Positions 37,484-52,400 of a DNA stretch of 64,000 nucleotides are shown piece by piece (within the stretch, counting starts at the first letter, position 1; each line of letters begins with the position of its first letter). The DNA is from Dermatemys mawii (taxonomy: Eukaryota > Chordata > Testudines > Dermatemydidae). The notes under the pieces were generated by a model. It searched no databases and was not told the origin of the DNA. It saw only the letters and a list, made by a program, of their open reading frames with translations. The stretch spans positions 11,210,127 through 11,274,126 of the forward strand of contig ML677373.1 of NCBI GenBank assembly GCA_007922305.1, given 5' to 3'. The translations under genes were made by a program, and so were the position numbers.

Positions 37484-40384
37484 TTATTCCCACCCCACCC
37501 AGAGCATATGGAATTCTCTAGCTCTTAGCTAAGTCACACCAGCTTCCCCACAGTAGGCAAATCTCTACAAGACAAATTGATCTCTGGATTCAATGGATTT
37601 CTACAAGACAGGAATCCAGCCCCACTAATCTACTAGATTCCCTACCAGCTCTCTATTGGACTTCACCCACCTGATTCTCCTCTCTCTTACATCAGTGTTA
37701 CACTGGTGTAACTTCATCAATTTCCAGCGGGGTTCTTCTTGCTTTATATTGGCATGAGTGGGAGAAGAATCAGAACTTATGTGCTTTGAGTTGGACACAC
37801 ATTTTAGGATAGATGGTTTTCATCCTATGTGCCAGGCCAGCTATTCTTCTGGCCACTGCCCCTTCTCCAAGTCTAATTTCCCTCATTCAGCCCTGTACAG
37901 AGGTGGTCACCGCTGAGGGTACCAGATCTCCTAGTTAGCTGGGCAGCATGACAGCAGTGTTGAAAAGGGCAGATCCTCTGATACTACAGCTTGCCATGAT
38001 GGGTGACTAACAGCCGGGATTCTAGAGAGGATAGTGCCAGGAGCACTCACACTGGCCAAAGTGCCCTTGGCTCATGAGGAGGAGAGATCTGCTAATTTGG
38101 GCACAGAGAAGACCAGCTCTGTCACTGGGAAGGACTCCTGGATATGGATACTGGGACTGGTCCTTTCCTGTTTTTATGTTGAGTGCTGTAGCCTTTCTTC
38201 TCTCCTGTGACAGCGAGGTCAGGGGAAGGAAGAGTAAACGTAGGGAGAGAAAGAACTTCAGAATAATAGCGCTAGCAGGTATCCAGGCTTAGAGACCAGG
38301 GCTCGGGGTGAAGCAAGGATAACAAATGAAACCCTATTGCTATGGAGGGGGAATGTCTGTCCTTCTGCTGGGAGACATTCTAGGAACTCAGGGAAAAGGG
38401 GAACATTAATAGTGATGCTTCCATGTGTATATAACAATATGACACTAACCTAGCCTGCTGCTCTCCCCAGGCAGAGCCGCCCTGGCCTAATGAGACTCAG
38501 AGCTCTTACTAATGCTCAGTCAGAAGGACGCACGGGCCCACAAGGCCTCGTTCCGTTGCATATTCCACTCCAAAGCCCTTTCTCAGGCTCAGTCTCTCCC
38601 GGACAGCTGTGAACAGATGGAGATTGGCTAAAAGAGGCGGGATGGTGAGACCTGGGGTTCAGAAAAATGATTTCCTCCGGCAGGGAGCAGACGCGCCATG
38701 AGGAACCACTTCAAGCTTCTGCCGAGAGAGGTTAAAAAATAATCTGAGGAGCTTCTTCGCGGCTCCCTCTGTGATTTTCAAACTGATGCTTCCTCCCCAC
38801 ACCTTCTCTCCTCCCCCCTGCTGCTCACTCTTCACACATCAAAACCTATTTTGGGCCCGCTGATGAATCCCAGATGCCTGAGGGAAGCAACAGAAGTGAT
38901 GTACGTTCCATTCGCTGCTTTCTTGGCAGCCCCCCGGATCCTTCGGGAGCCAGTGGAGGGGAGGGAGAAGACAATGAGGTGACAGATGAGAGCCCGCTCC
39001 TCATATTGCGATTGCCCTTGGGCTGGCGGGCACAGATGATGAACCCACCTGGCCCTGGAGGTGGTGTGTGTGTTGGCATGGGGCTGTGCAGTGTGTGCGA
39101 GGGAGGAGAGGGGTTGCACCAGCCTGGGAGAAGGGAGGAGACAGATGGCAGGAGGAAGGTGTTTGTCTGGAACTGGGGACAAAGAAGACATCGGGGGACA
39201 GCCCTGGGAGCTGAGTCTACCAGCTCCTGAGCAGCCTACGCTGGCTCCCAGCCAGGCTCATGTACACACATAAAGACGCAGAGAGAGCCCAGCTGCTCAA
39301 ACCTTCAGATGTTGGGAGTGGGGAGGATGGGCTGAATCCTGATCTCACTCCCCCTGGTGTAAATCTGGAGCAATTTCACTGAAATCAATGGAGGTGCCCC
39401 GCAGCAAATGACAGCAGAATCTCACCTCCAATGCAGGGATTAAGTAATTTAGCAGAGATTTTTAGGATGTAGGTACACACGCACGTACACACACACACAC
39501 AAACACACGTTACCTCCCACCCCCTGCTTCTGCCTGTATTCCAAGCATTGTATCGGTTCACTAGCCTATCATAACAGAGCCTTCACCCACCCACCCTCAG
39601 CTTGGAGCGGGACCCTCTGTGCACACGGCAAGGGGATTCAGAACTCAGCAAAAACTTTCCTTTCACTGGCAGCCCCCGGAGGTTCTGCCTTAGGCAATCC
39701 GGCTCCTGTTCACACCACAGAGCAGAGCTGCCCTTTCTATGAGGGGCTGGGGCAGCCACAGCAAACCGGGGGAGTGTGTGTGAGACCCTTAAATCACCAC
39801 AGCAAAGACACGCCGACTCCCCCCTCCCCAGCGCTTTTCCTACTGGGGAATGGCGAGAGAGTTGAGGTTTTAGCTCCACGTGGCCAGTTCAACCACAACT
39901 CCTTTCATTTCATTTGTGACTAATTTGTCCCGTAGCTTTAATCCCATCAGATTGAAGGGTCTCCTGTACCCCTTTCCTGGGGTTGGGGAAAGAAGAGGTG
40001 GCCATGAGCAGAATTATTCCATTTGTGGGGACGTGCAGGTGCAGAGGGTCTTCTTTTAGTCATGAAAGCCATTGGAAAGCTACTGCCACTGCACTGCCTC
40101 TGGAGGAAGGAAAATCTGTCTGCCGGGGGGCTCTGCACAGACAGGAGAATGGCTTTGCAAATACTGTATCAGATGGCAAACTGAGTGGGGCAGGAAAAAT
40201 CTTCCATGTTGCATGCATCCGGTGCCCAGCACAAAGGGGCAATTAGCCACAGCAGTGATAATGACTATGACAAATTCAGCCCCCCCCCACCTCTGCTAGG
40301 CAGGTGAGTATTTACTGAAAGGCCCGTTATAGTTGGGAAATCTCCCAGAACATGGTTCACAGATGGGCCATTCACCACAGCACC

Positions 40385-40494
40385 CGCTGAGTTACCGGGA
40401 GATGCAGATGCTCAGGGCTAATGGAACCCCATGAGGTCCCACAGTGAGTACATGGCACAGCCGGGAATAGATCCCAGCTCTCTTGACTCACTGG
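40385..40494 (-). mobile_element. MIR-like SINE relic, target of a hAT MITE
   Basis: aggtcccacagtgagtacat, ggcacagccgggaatagatc and ccagctctcttgactcac read as a reverse-strand MIR that breaks at the 40495 insertion. Confidence 0.6.
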
Positions 40495-40627
40495 CAGGGC
40501 CGGCTCCAAGAAAACAAAATCGCAGCCAGAGCAGAAAGTGCTGCCCTAATATTGGCCTGAATGTCGCCCCTTACGAACAGCCACCACAAGCATGTGTTTC
40601 CCAGGCTGGTGCCTGGAGCCGGCCCTG
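40495..40627. mobile_element. hAT-type MITE (133 bp) in CYGB intron 1
   Basis: Ends CAGGGCCGGCTCCA and its exact complement TGGAGCCGGCCCTG. Flanks ctcactgg (40487-40494) and ctccctgg (40628-40635) agree at 7 of 8 bases, giving an 8-bp hAT-style duplication. It sits inside a MIR-like relic. Confidence 0.88.
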
Positions 40628-40656
40628 CTCCCTGGGCTTTGCTTGAGTCCCATGGC

Positions 40657-41068
40657 CAGGGACTCTCAACCTTTCCAGACTACTGCATCCCTTTCAGGAG
40701 TCTGATTTGTCTTGCATACCCCCGAGTTTCACCTCGCTTAAAAACTACGTGCTTATAAAATCAGACACAAAAATAGAAAAGTGTCACAGCCCACGATGAC
40801 TGACAAATTGCTTATTTTCTCATGTTTACCATGGCATTGTAAAATAAATCAATTGGAATATAAATCTTGTACTTACATTTCAGTGTATAGTCTATAGAGC
40901 AGTATAAACAAGTCACTGTCTGTGTGGAATTTTAGTCTGGACTGACTTCATTAGTGCTTTTTATGTAGCCTGTTGTAAAACTAGGCAAATATCTAGAGGA
41001 GTTGATGTGCCCCTGGAAGACCTCTGCATACCCCCAGGCATATGTGTACCCCTGGTTGAGAACCACTG
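40657..41068 (+). mobile_element. hAT-type non-autonomous element next to CYGB exon 2
   Basis: A 412-bp element with ends CAGGGACTCTCAACC and GGTTGAGAACCACTG. Candidate duplications cccatggc and ctctaggc agree at 5 of 8, so it is old. It ends 86 bases before exon 2. A second copy lies at 55824. Confidence 0.85.
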
Positions 41069-41098
41069 CTCTAGGCCACTTCATTCACCGCTCCCTGA

Positions 41099-43453
<2,355 letters not shown>

Positions 43454-44884
43454 GCGGACGCAGGGGCAGGGGAGGGGCGGGGAGGGACGTGCATCAAGAC
43501 TTCACTATGGTCTCCCCTCAAGAGCCTCACCAATCTCAGCAGCCTGGTAGGGTTAGCTCTGTAACAGCAGAGTACACATTTTATCTCCCCATGGCAAAAA
43601 AAAGGGGGTGGGGAGTTGCAGGGGGTGGGAATGGGGAATCATTTCACTTGGTGGCCTCATCTTGTTCCAGAGGCTTGTAAATTACCAACCTCCCCAAACC
43701 CAAAGCCTAGCTTTGATTTGACCACTGAGAACTGCATTGGCTCAAATTCTGCAGTGAGCCAGAGACACAGAGCCCGAATTTACTGAAGAATTAAAAGCCC
43801 ATGCTAACCCCCTACAGTCTGCAGAGCTCCAGCCATCATGGTTCCAGATCTATGGGGTTTGTGATTTATCAGGGTCCTGTCCTGCTCTCCTGTGGGTTTG
43901 CAAAGGAAACACGTAACTGTTGCATTTTTAAAAGAAAGAGAAGACAGCTGGTAAGAATCCAGCCCAGAATTAGTGTGGGATGCAGAGAACCTCCCACTAA
44001 ACTATAAATCCCTGGTACAGGAGCAGCCCAGTTGCCCATCCTCACCCGCATCCTGAGGCAGCAGTGTTTCATTGGCCTTCTCCATGGCCGTCTGTTGCCT
44101 GTAGTCCTGCAAGCTCAGCCCACCTGCGAGGTGTGCTGCTGCATTTTCAGGCACCACAGAGCATGTCACGGGCCACCATTTGTAGGGCTTGTACCACAGC
44201 CTTGTGTGTAGAAAGTACAACTCCTGAAATGGGGGGAGGGGAGAAGAGGAGAAGAGATTAGCACAGGATCTGGGCCCTGCACCCAGAGAAGTGGCAGCAG
44301 CAAGACAATGGGCAGTAGGCAGCTGATTGCTGCTGGCCAGGGAAATGCAGGCTCCAGGGTAAAGGAGAGGCACTGCAGAACCAGGCTGTCTCCCTTGAAC
44401 TCCCTCAGTCATGTCATAGGACGTGTGGGAAGCCACGACAGGCATCTGAATGGACTGAGCCAGCAGGTGCTACTCACAGTGGCCGTGACCCAGGGAGCTC
44501 ACAACTGGTGTGTGTGTGTCTGCAGGAAGAATGGGAGGTTTAATGCACCCAAGCCCCGGCTACTCTTAGCGCCCTCTGGCTGGAGGAAGTGGAACTGTGC
44601 AATGAGCAGGAATGGGGTGGAAAGAGGAACAATGTATTGAGTCAATTCCTAAGTGTGATGAAAAGTCTCTACTCACTGGGAAAAAAGCTCTGCTCCTTAG
44701 AGCATGCATTTGCCCTCAGAGTGAAACTGGATTCCTCCATATAAAGTGCCTGATAAAAATCATTGCATGCAAGACACTTATTCCATCATCCTCAGTATCA
44801 TGAACACCTGATAAATTCCCACATTAATTTATAACAAATGACTCTCTCCAGCATCCCCCTCGAGGAGAGATGCATAATTTAGCA
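43454..44884. other. CYGB 3' UTR and downstream sequence
   Basis: The 3' UTR begins at 43454. No further exon seen. A short GT run lies near 44509-44519. Confidence 0.5.
43790..43795 (+). promoter_or_regulatory. Candidate CYGB polyadenylation signal (ATTAAA)
   Basis: The first ATTAAA-type hexamer after the CYGB stop codon, about 340 bases downstream. The downstream GU-rich element is not striking, so the real site could be elsewhere. An AATAAA at 46620-46625 lies in a repeat tail and is less likely. Confidence 0.25.
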
Positions 44885-45279
44885 CAGCAGTTCTCAAAAT
44901 TTAGCAACCCAAGGACCCCCATTTTGATTTACAATTTTTCACAGAGCCCCAAGCTCCCCGCTCAGCCCCAGGCCTTGCCCCCACTCCACTCGTTCCCCCA
45001 AGACCCTCTCACCTCACCTCTTACCACCCCAACCCTGTCCCTCCTCTTCCCCGCTTATTTCTGTCCCTTCTCCCAAGAGAACCACATCCAACTCCTCCCT
45101 CTCCCTCCCAGCACCTCCTGCACACTACTGAACAGTTGTTCCACAGCGTGCAAGAGGCCCTGGGAGGGAGGGGGAGGAGTTGATCACCGGGGCCAGCAGC
45201 CCTGGACATGACTCATGGACCCCCCGGAGTACCCTCGCAAACCCGCAGGGATCCAGCGACCCCAGTTTGAGAAACCCTG
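44885..45279. mobile_element. hAT-type non-autonomous element (395 bp)
   Basis: Left end CAGCAGTTCTCAAA, right end TTTGAGAAACCCTG. Flanks atttagca and gtctagca agree at 6 of 8. It lies directly beside a MIR-like relic at 45285. Confidence 0.8.
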
Positions 45280-45284
45280 GTCTA

Positions 45285-45440
45285 GCAGCAGGAGCTTCTT
45301 CTGCAGCCTTGGGCAAGTCCCTTACCTTCTCTGCCTCAGTTTCCCCACTTGTCAAAAGGGATAGTAATACCCCCATCCCAATGCACAGGGGGAGTTGCAG
45401 GTATTAATCAGTGCACATCTGTAAAGCACACTGGAGATGA
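45285..45440 (+). mobile_element. MIR-like SINE 3' part
   Basis: agccttgggcaagtccctta, ctctgcctcagtttccccac, gggatagtaataccccc and tgtaaagcacactgg are a clear plus-strand MIR core and tail. Confidence 0.8.
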
Positions 45441-48274
45441 AAAGCCAAGCTGCTCAAATAACTCTCAGAGAAGCTTGGCACGTTTTTCATCCAATAATTA
45501 TTTACAAGTAGACTTCTCCATGATACATCCAGCTCGAGTGGTAAGTGCTACTGCTCAAAGCAAGGGGCAGGGCTCTTCTCCTTGGAGGCTTCCATCTGCG
45601 GCAGATTACCCACAAACCTCTGCTGTAGTCTGCACCTGGGGAGAGACCTGCTCTTATTCTGCTTGGCATGTGTGTCTCCAGTTATAGTCCTCCCAGACAT
45701 TTTCTGAGGAGCCGTCAATGATCAGTTCCTTGGGAGTGGGGCTGGGACTCTCCCCGATCATGCACCCAAGAAGACCAAGAGCATGGGGTTGAGCTGAGTA
45801 GACTCCTTGTACCATGAGTGCCCCTCCAACCACCCCACAGTAGCTCCCTCTTTCCAGCTGGTCCTAAGAAAGTGGCTGTTCTCACTAGGGCAGCTCTGTC
45901 ATATGGTTTGTGCTGGCAGCCAGCCCAGGAGCTTTCCCCATGGGCTAAACTGATAGTTACAACAGGGATGGATTTGGCCCCATGCAGCCTCTCCAGCAGG
46001 GGGCTTCCCTGAGCCAGTCTGGAGCCAAACAACAGTTTTAAGTAGTAACTGAAGTGATGTCACTTCCCCAAAACTGCACCCAGTTAGTGGATTCACTTTC
46101 CTCTCTCCTCCTTCCACCTCTCCCCATTTTGTCACTCCTTTATTTGCCCCCTCTCTCTGCCTCTTTCTCCCTGTCCTCTCCCTGTATGACTTACAGGACA
46201 AGTAATGTAGTTGGGCCAATCAGAGATATTACCTCACCCTCCTTGTCTCTCTAATATCCTGGGACTGAGATGGCTACAACAATACTGTATACAAAGTACC
46301 ACAGAGTCTGCTACCACATGGGACTTCCCTTGAAAATGCCCTACCAGTTATGTGGTGCTCACCTAGCACAGTACGTTGTACTGCCTTTGTAAATAGCCTG
46401 CTGCTCCATAGTACTTCTATCGTAACTACCCTGCCCTTAGATGGTACTTACTCCATAAATAGTCTGTCTTGTTTGTCCCATGCAGACCAGCTAATAGACA
46501 ATCGAGTCAGACAGTAAGAGTCCTATTTAGATTGAAAGCTCTTTGGGGCAGGGACTGTGTCTTCTCCTGTGTCCTGTACAGGACTGAGTACCGTTGATGC
46601 TTAATTCACAATACGGAGTAATAAAGAGCTACTGGTGCACATTATAGGCCATGACACTCAATGATGAAGTTTGACCCAACAGGCATTTATCTTTCTCTCA
46701 ACATTTTCCACCAACGAAGAACAGAATCATTCTGCTGTGAGTTAAATCCTTCCCCATGGCGGGGTCCCTTTCTGCAAGCGTGGCTGGTTGAGCACAAGTC
46801 TCTTCACCTCTCACAGGGTGGGGTGCGGTGGAAAGGAGCAGAATGTTTTGTACGTGGGCCTTCAGTTATTGCATTTCTCTGCAACCTTCTCCACAGGTTC
46901 GGCACTCCTTGGGAGACAGAGGGCTGGGGAGGAGGTGTCACATATGGAGGAAGCAGGAGGTCACACTTCCCTATCGCACACAGTTCTCTGGACTTGGGTC
47001 CTTCAAAGTTCTGAGCCCTCTAGCCCCACTCTGACAAAGCACTTGAGCACCTGATTCACTTTAAGCACGAGTGGGCCTGATCCAGACGTCAGCAGGCCTG
47101 GGGCACTCAGCATCTTGCAGGATGCTTGGTGCCTCTCTTCTTTCTTAGCATCCCACAGCTATGAAATGGCAGTGTTCCAATAGGATTCCTAGTAAATCTA
47201 ACCTCAGCTGAGCTGACCAGACACTAAATCCTTCTTCGGCTCTGGGGCAGGGCCCGGCCCTCTGTTCCTGTCTTCTTGTACCAATGGCTCTAACTCCTCC
47301 TTCCCTCTAACACCAAGAAGTTGCTTATTTGTATTACCCCCAACCACCACCACCACCCCTTTACAGTCCTGCGCAGCAGCTCTGCTAGCAGTGACATTCA
47401 AACCCCATGCCCTTCTGCCAGGAGGAAGGAGTGCTCCCTTTACCCTGGGCCTACCAGCCTTTCCCACTCTTTCTCATTCCCCCTTTGCCCTTCCTCCCAA
47501 CGTGCCTTTCTACTCTTCCGGCTAATGGGTTAACTAGCTCTTTAGTACCCTGCGGCTCAGACTGATCCAGTAACTAGCCCCAACTGCCCTGAACCAGGCC
47601 CAGAGCGCTGGTTCAGGATATAGTCCCAGGCTATGCTGAGAGTTGGTAGCAGCCTATATAGAGATGTCCTGGGACTGACACATCAAAGCTCCACTTGCTA
47701 AATGTTTCCCCCTGGCATTTCGAGCCAGTGTTTTCATCACAATCAGTTTCCGAAGAGTCCAAGTGAAAATTGTGGGGATCAGAAAGAGGGTCTCTGAAGA
47801 TTTTTAGCGCTATCTCAAACCCAAGTTCACCTCCTTTCCTTGTCTAAGGAAGAGGGGGAATTTCTTCTGTGTGGGGAGAAAGGTAGCAAAAAATTCCAAT
47901 CCCAGATTTTGAGGGGAATTGCTAATAAAATCTCTTATCACCCACAGAAAGGCCTCTTTCCGCCTTCTTTCTCACTCGTGAAGGACCTGCCCTGTCTCCT
48001 TGTGCCAACCTGAGCCTAACCCAGAGTCCTTTCAATTGTATATAAATGTAGTGCTGGTGGAAGGTACTGGACAGACAGTCCTGGAGACTGAAGTCCTCTG
48101 CTGTATTTATCTTTTGCAAAAGGACAGCACAGGCAGTGGCAATGCAAACTCCCCTGCACTGTGCTACCAGTGCACTGCCTCGACCTTGACATGGAGGGAC
48201 CTTCTTGAGTGGAGAGGCCAGTTCAGTCTCCATCTGCTTTCAGGACCTAGTCTCTCTACTGAGAGCATCAGTTT
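45441..48274. other. Intergenic, nothing identified except an L2-like tail
   Basis: 46525-46630 is an L2/MIR-like tail with an AATAAA. The rest shows no gene or repeat I can name. Confidence 0.45.
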
Positions 48275-48335
48275 AAGAGAAGAGAACATTCGATCGTCTA
48301 GTCTGACCTCCTGTATATCACAGGCCACTACATTT
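48275..48335 (-). mobile_element. CR1 3'-end fragment
   Basis: A diverged reverse-strand CR1 tail containing tcgtctagtctgacctcctg. It lies inside the longest open frame of this area and argues against that frame being a gene. Confidence 0.6.
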
Positions 48336-49127
48336 CCCGCCCCGCACTGTTACACCTGGACTGAACCCAATCACTTGTGTTTGGCTAACGCATCTCTTCC
48401 AGAAAGGCAGCCAGTGTTAATCGGAAGACATCAAGAGTTAGCGACTCCCCAACTCCTCTTGGGAGCCAAGATGGCTCAGGGAATTCTAGGGCATGGAGCC
48501 CTTTACCTCGACGTCAACGGTAGCAATCCCCACCAGCTCGGTGGAGACAGAGAGAGTTTTTTAAAGGCACAAAGGGCATTTCAGTGCCCAGTCCTCATTA
48601 AAAGTCAGTGGGAACCAGGCACCTACTTCCTATGGTCAGCTTTGAAAATCGCCCCCCGAGTTATTATCCTCTGTTAGACAATGGCCTCTGGGGAATAGCT
48701 CAGTCTCAGCCCAGACCCCAGCAAACAGGGGCCCATGATGCCACAATAACCACCACTGGGTCTCTCTTACCCCCAACTCGCAGACGAGACCCTCAGGAGC
48801 AGAGGGCTGAGGCTCTATGCTGCCGTCTGTGCCGTGCACAGGGGAGAGAGAACAGCTTTGGAGCTTCAGACATTGACAAGACTTAAGGGCAGCAAGAGGC
48901 CAATATTTTATATATGTATAAAAAAATCCAAGCAGAACGAGGGAGTTTGTTCCAAGACTGAATGGGAGGCAAGCCTGTGTTAAATACATTAACTCTCCCC
49001 GGGAATGATTTCTCCCCTGGTGGCAGGCAGCCAGACATTCCTGACTTCACTCACTAGCAGCCAGATTGATTTATTCTTTGAAATAGCTCACAGGGGATAT
49101 TTTTCAGTGCACGAAATGCTCTGGGGC

Positions 49128-49411
49128 CAGGGTAGGGCACATCTGGACCTACAGCGCCACAGCTGGGCAGATACGGCTGCGCTGCTGCAGCATGTCTGGT
49201 GATGACGATGGTGCCGATGGGAGAGCGCTTTCCCATCGTCATAAAAAAACCACCTCCATGAGCGGCATAAGCTACATCGGCGGGAGAAGCGCTCCCACCA
49301 ACATAGCACTTTGCACACGAGTTGTGTTGGTGTCGCTCAGGGGGATGGAACGGTCATGCCGCTGAGCGACACACGCTTTGCCAACATCAGTGTGGTGTAG
49401 ACACAGCCTTA
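49128..49411. mobile_element. Harbinger-like MITE relic
   Basis: The right end gtgtagacacagcctta matches the usual taaggctgtgtctacac terminus. The left end (cacatctggacctacag) is diverged. The interior is GC-rich with imperfect inverted motifs (gagcgctttcccatcg / agaagcgctccc). Confidence 0.55.
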
Positions 49412-52400
49412 GTAAGAAGCCCAAAAAACAACACGCGCACATTGCCAAACACAGCACATCTTCCCAAACATAGTCTCAGCAGCCTCTGTGCCTGCACAAC
49501 TCAGGAGACCTTCAGCCTAAGAGGGGCAGGGCTGCTAATGAATCTCTCTACAGGGTTTTCACTGGGCACCTTCATGGGCACCCCTGCCTTTCTTGGCACT
49601 AATGGGGGTAAAGATTTTAAATAGGATTCTCGACCTGGCTCACGATCCAGGAGTGGGGGCGCAGAAAGGTGCCCATTCAAGGTCACCCCACTCTGAGCCT
49701 ACCAGATAGAAAATGGATCCTGCCAGGGCTGTGCACCATGCTCACTGAATCCTATTAAACAGAGCTGGCTGCTTTCTCCTCCCACCCTCTTTCTCCCTCC
49801 CGGCTGCCTAAGATACTGAGAACCCCACAAGACTCCTAGGATCGCCCAGGAAAGGAATGCGAGCAGACACAGCATCCAGATGCGGAGAGAGCCGCCCCTG
49901 GGCCACGGCCCAGTTAAAACAAGATAGAAATGGAAACATTATGAAAAAATCCCGCCCCCCTTTTTTGAGCACTGGAGTTTAGCCAGGGTTTGGGCTTATA
50001 TAGAGCATAGATCATTGCAGACTTTGGTGTAAACTAGCATTTGTGAAACATTATAAATCACCTGGCCTCTTTACCCAGCCATTACGGTAGCACCCCATCA
50101 TCCCCACTCTCCTGTATTAGCCTCATTTTGCCACATATGGCTCTGCTCGCTGGCTGCAGCGCTGAGAGGGAATGCCCAGCCCAGGGTCTTCAGACTTTTC
50201 AGGACAGGTAGAGATTTAACAACCAGGAACACGGAATACAAATTCGTCCAGGAAAGAAACAAAGGACACTTTTAAAATCAAATAGCTAGAAGTAGGTCCA
50301 CACCAGGCCACCAAATCTGATCCATCCCAGAGCTTTGGGGAAGTTATAGCCGGATCTCAAACTCTCTACTGAACCATGTCGGGTCATTGGGTCAGAACTC
50401 CCAGGTGTGGGATGCTTTGAATTCATATCCCCTTCGGATCTGAACTTTGTGACTCAAACCTCTGCCTAGAATGAACGCAGCCCCGGGAGTTGTTTTGCTT
50501 GATGCCTCTCTCATGGACATTGCAGAGCTACAACCACTGTGCTTTGCGCTCTTTCCTCCATAGCACACAGGCAGAACTGATATGTTCAGAGATACCCTTC
50601 CAGACAGTATGTGTCTAACCATTAATACCCTAGCAGAGGGTATTTTCTGGGGCTAAATGACCAGCTGGATAGAAATGACCATTTGACCTGCCTACCCGTC
50701 TTTCCAGGGACTTGTCTGATCTCTGTCACTGGAGTATCTGAACCCCAGATGGTCATAAATCCCCAGTGTTGAGGCTGTTATAAGATTAAAGGGTTAAAAA
50801 AAAGCCCACAGAAACATGGATTTATAATTAGGGACAGTGCAAGGTCACTTGGAATGTAATGGGCTTGTTTTAGAGAATCAGTACCCTGTATGCGCACAGA
50901 CATCTCAACATCTAACTTCTGAATGTCGATTCAGCTGCTAGCCATTTGTATGACGTTCAGGGACGTGTTCCACCTGTCAGCTAAGTTTGCAGCTGGGTCA
51001 TTTCATAGCTAGGACGATATTAATTACAATGCAAAAAAAGCTGTTAATTCATTGAGTTTATTCCCCTGCAAGGGCAAAGCTAGGTATCTAACAGGGGATT
51101 TCAGATGTCTTCTACCTAGCTTCCAGGAGTATAGCGTGGGTTAATTCATTAATTTTTGCAGAGCCCTTTGCCATCCTTGCCTGGAAGGTGTTCTAGAGGC
51201 AGAAACCACTATCGATTAGTTCATGTTATCTAAGTGATGTGCAGACAGTGGACCAGATCCTCAGGTGGTGTAAATCAGCATAGCTTCACATGTCTATGGA
51301 GCAATGCTCATTTACAGTTGGTCCATTACGTGTTAGATGTTGTTAGTAACTATGCATTTTCCATTATTGTCTCCATGAATGAATTATTTTCTCCATCAGA
51401 CCTTTTCTCTCCACAAGACGTAATGGACCAAATTCCCACTTGGTGTAATTGGATGCAGCTCCACTGACTTTAATGCAGTCAGAGTCACTTACTCCAAGGC
51501 TAGATGTGGAGACAGGGCTTTGCTCCTGGCATAACTGCCACTGAAATCAACAGAAAGACTGGTCAGTGGGCATGAGATTGGCTATGAAAGACTGGGAGGA
51601 TTGTAACTGTGGAGGTTTGGAATTCATTGCAAAAGTCTGGCGTGGGAGATGGACAAAGGCCACAAACTTCAAGTGCCCACTCAGTTTGGGGGCCTCGGTT
51701 TCTTGGTGGCCAACAGGAGACACCCAGGGTTGATTTTCAAAGGTGCTGAGCATCTGCAACTCCAGCTGAAATCAAGTGAGGCCTTAGTGTGTTTCACGTT
51801 GTCCCCCCTCTCTCCCACCAGGAAACTGGGGCACCAAGAATTAGTGGACACTTGAAAATGTTGGTGTTTTGTGTCCCGAGCAGATTGGCTGTAGAGTTTG
51901 GGATTCAGAGCAGCAATCACATTAGAAAGACACAGCACAACTTAACGTATTCTTTTTTAAGATATATTTTTCTAAATACCATCCAGCTGTGCACAGCTGC
52001 TATCCCTGGAGGATCCACCCAATAAGCCAAATCACAGGCCACTCAAATACATGCAAACAAAAACATGTTTATTTTTACCAGCGCTGTAGGAAGTAGAATG
52101 AATGGGGCCAAGCCAGAATAGACACAGATAAAGTCAACACCCCCTCTCCACCCCCGAAACAGAACGGGGCTTGCTTAGATCAGGAAAATCTCAGCAGAGA
52201 AGAGACAAAACCAAGCTGAACATTGGAAGGGAAATAATTCCTGAACAAGACAGGAATGAAAAATTCTGTGAGGGAGAGCAGAAGGGAAGAACTGGTCTTG
52301 GCTCTGAGCATGGTTTTCTCTTGCACGCACAAACATACACACATACACACACACACACAGCTGCTGTATGTTCCAGACAGCTCTGTTTCGTATCCCAAAT

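Noticed and set aside
46620..46625. AATAAA as the CYGB poly(A) signal
   Set aside because: Lies 3.2 kb past the stop within an L2/MIR-like tail, which carries such hexamers by descent.
48000..48677. 225-codon plus-strand open frame
   Set aside because: Contains a CR1 tail and MITE-like text. No domain seen.
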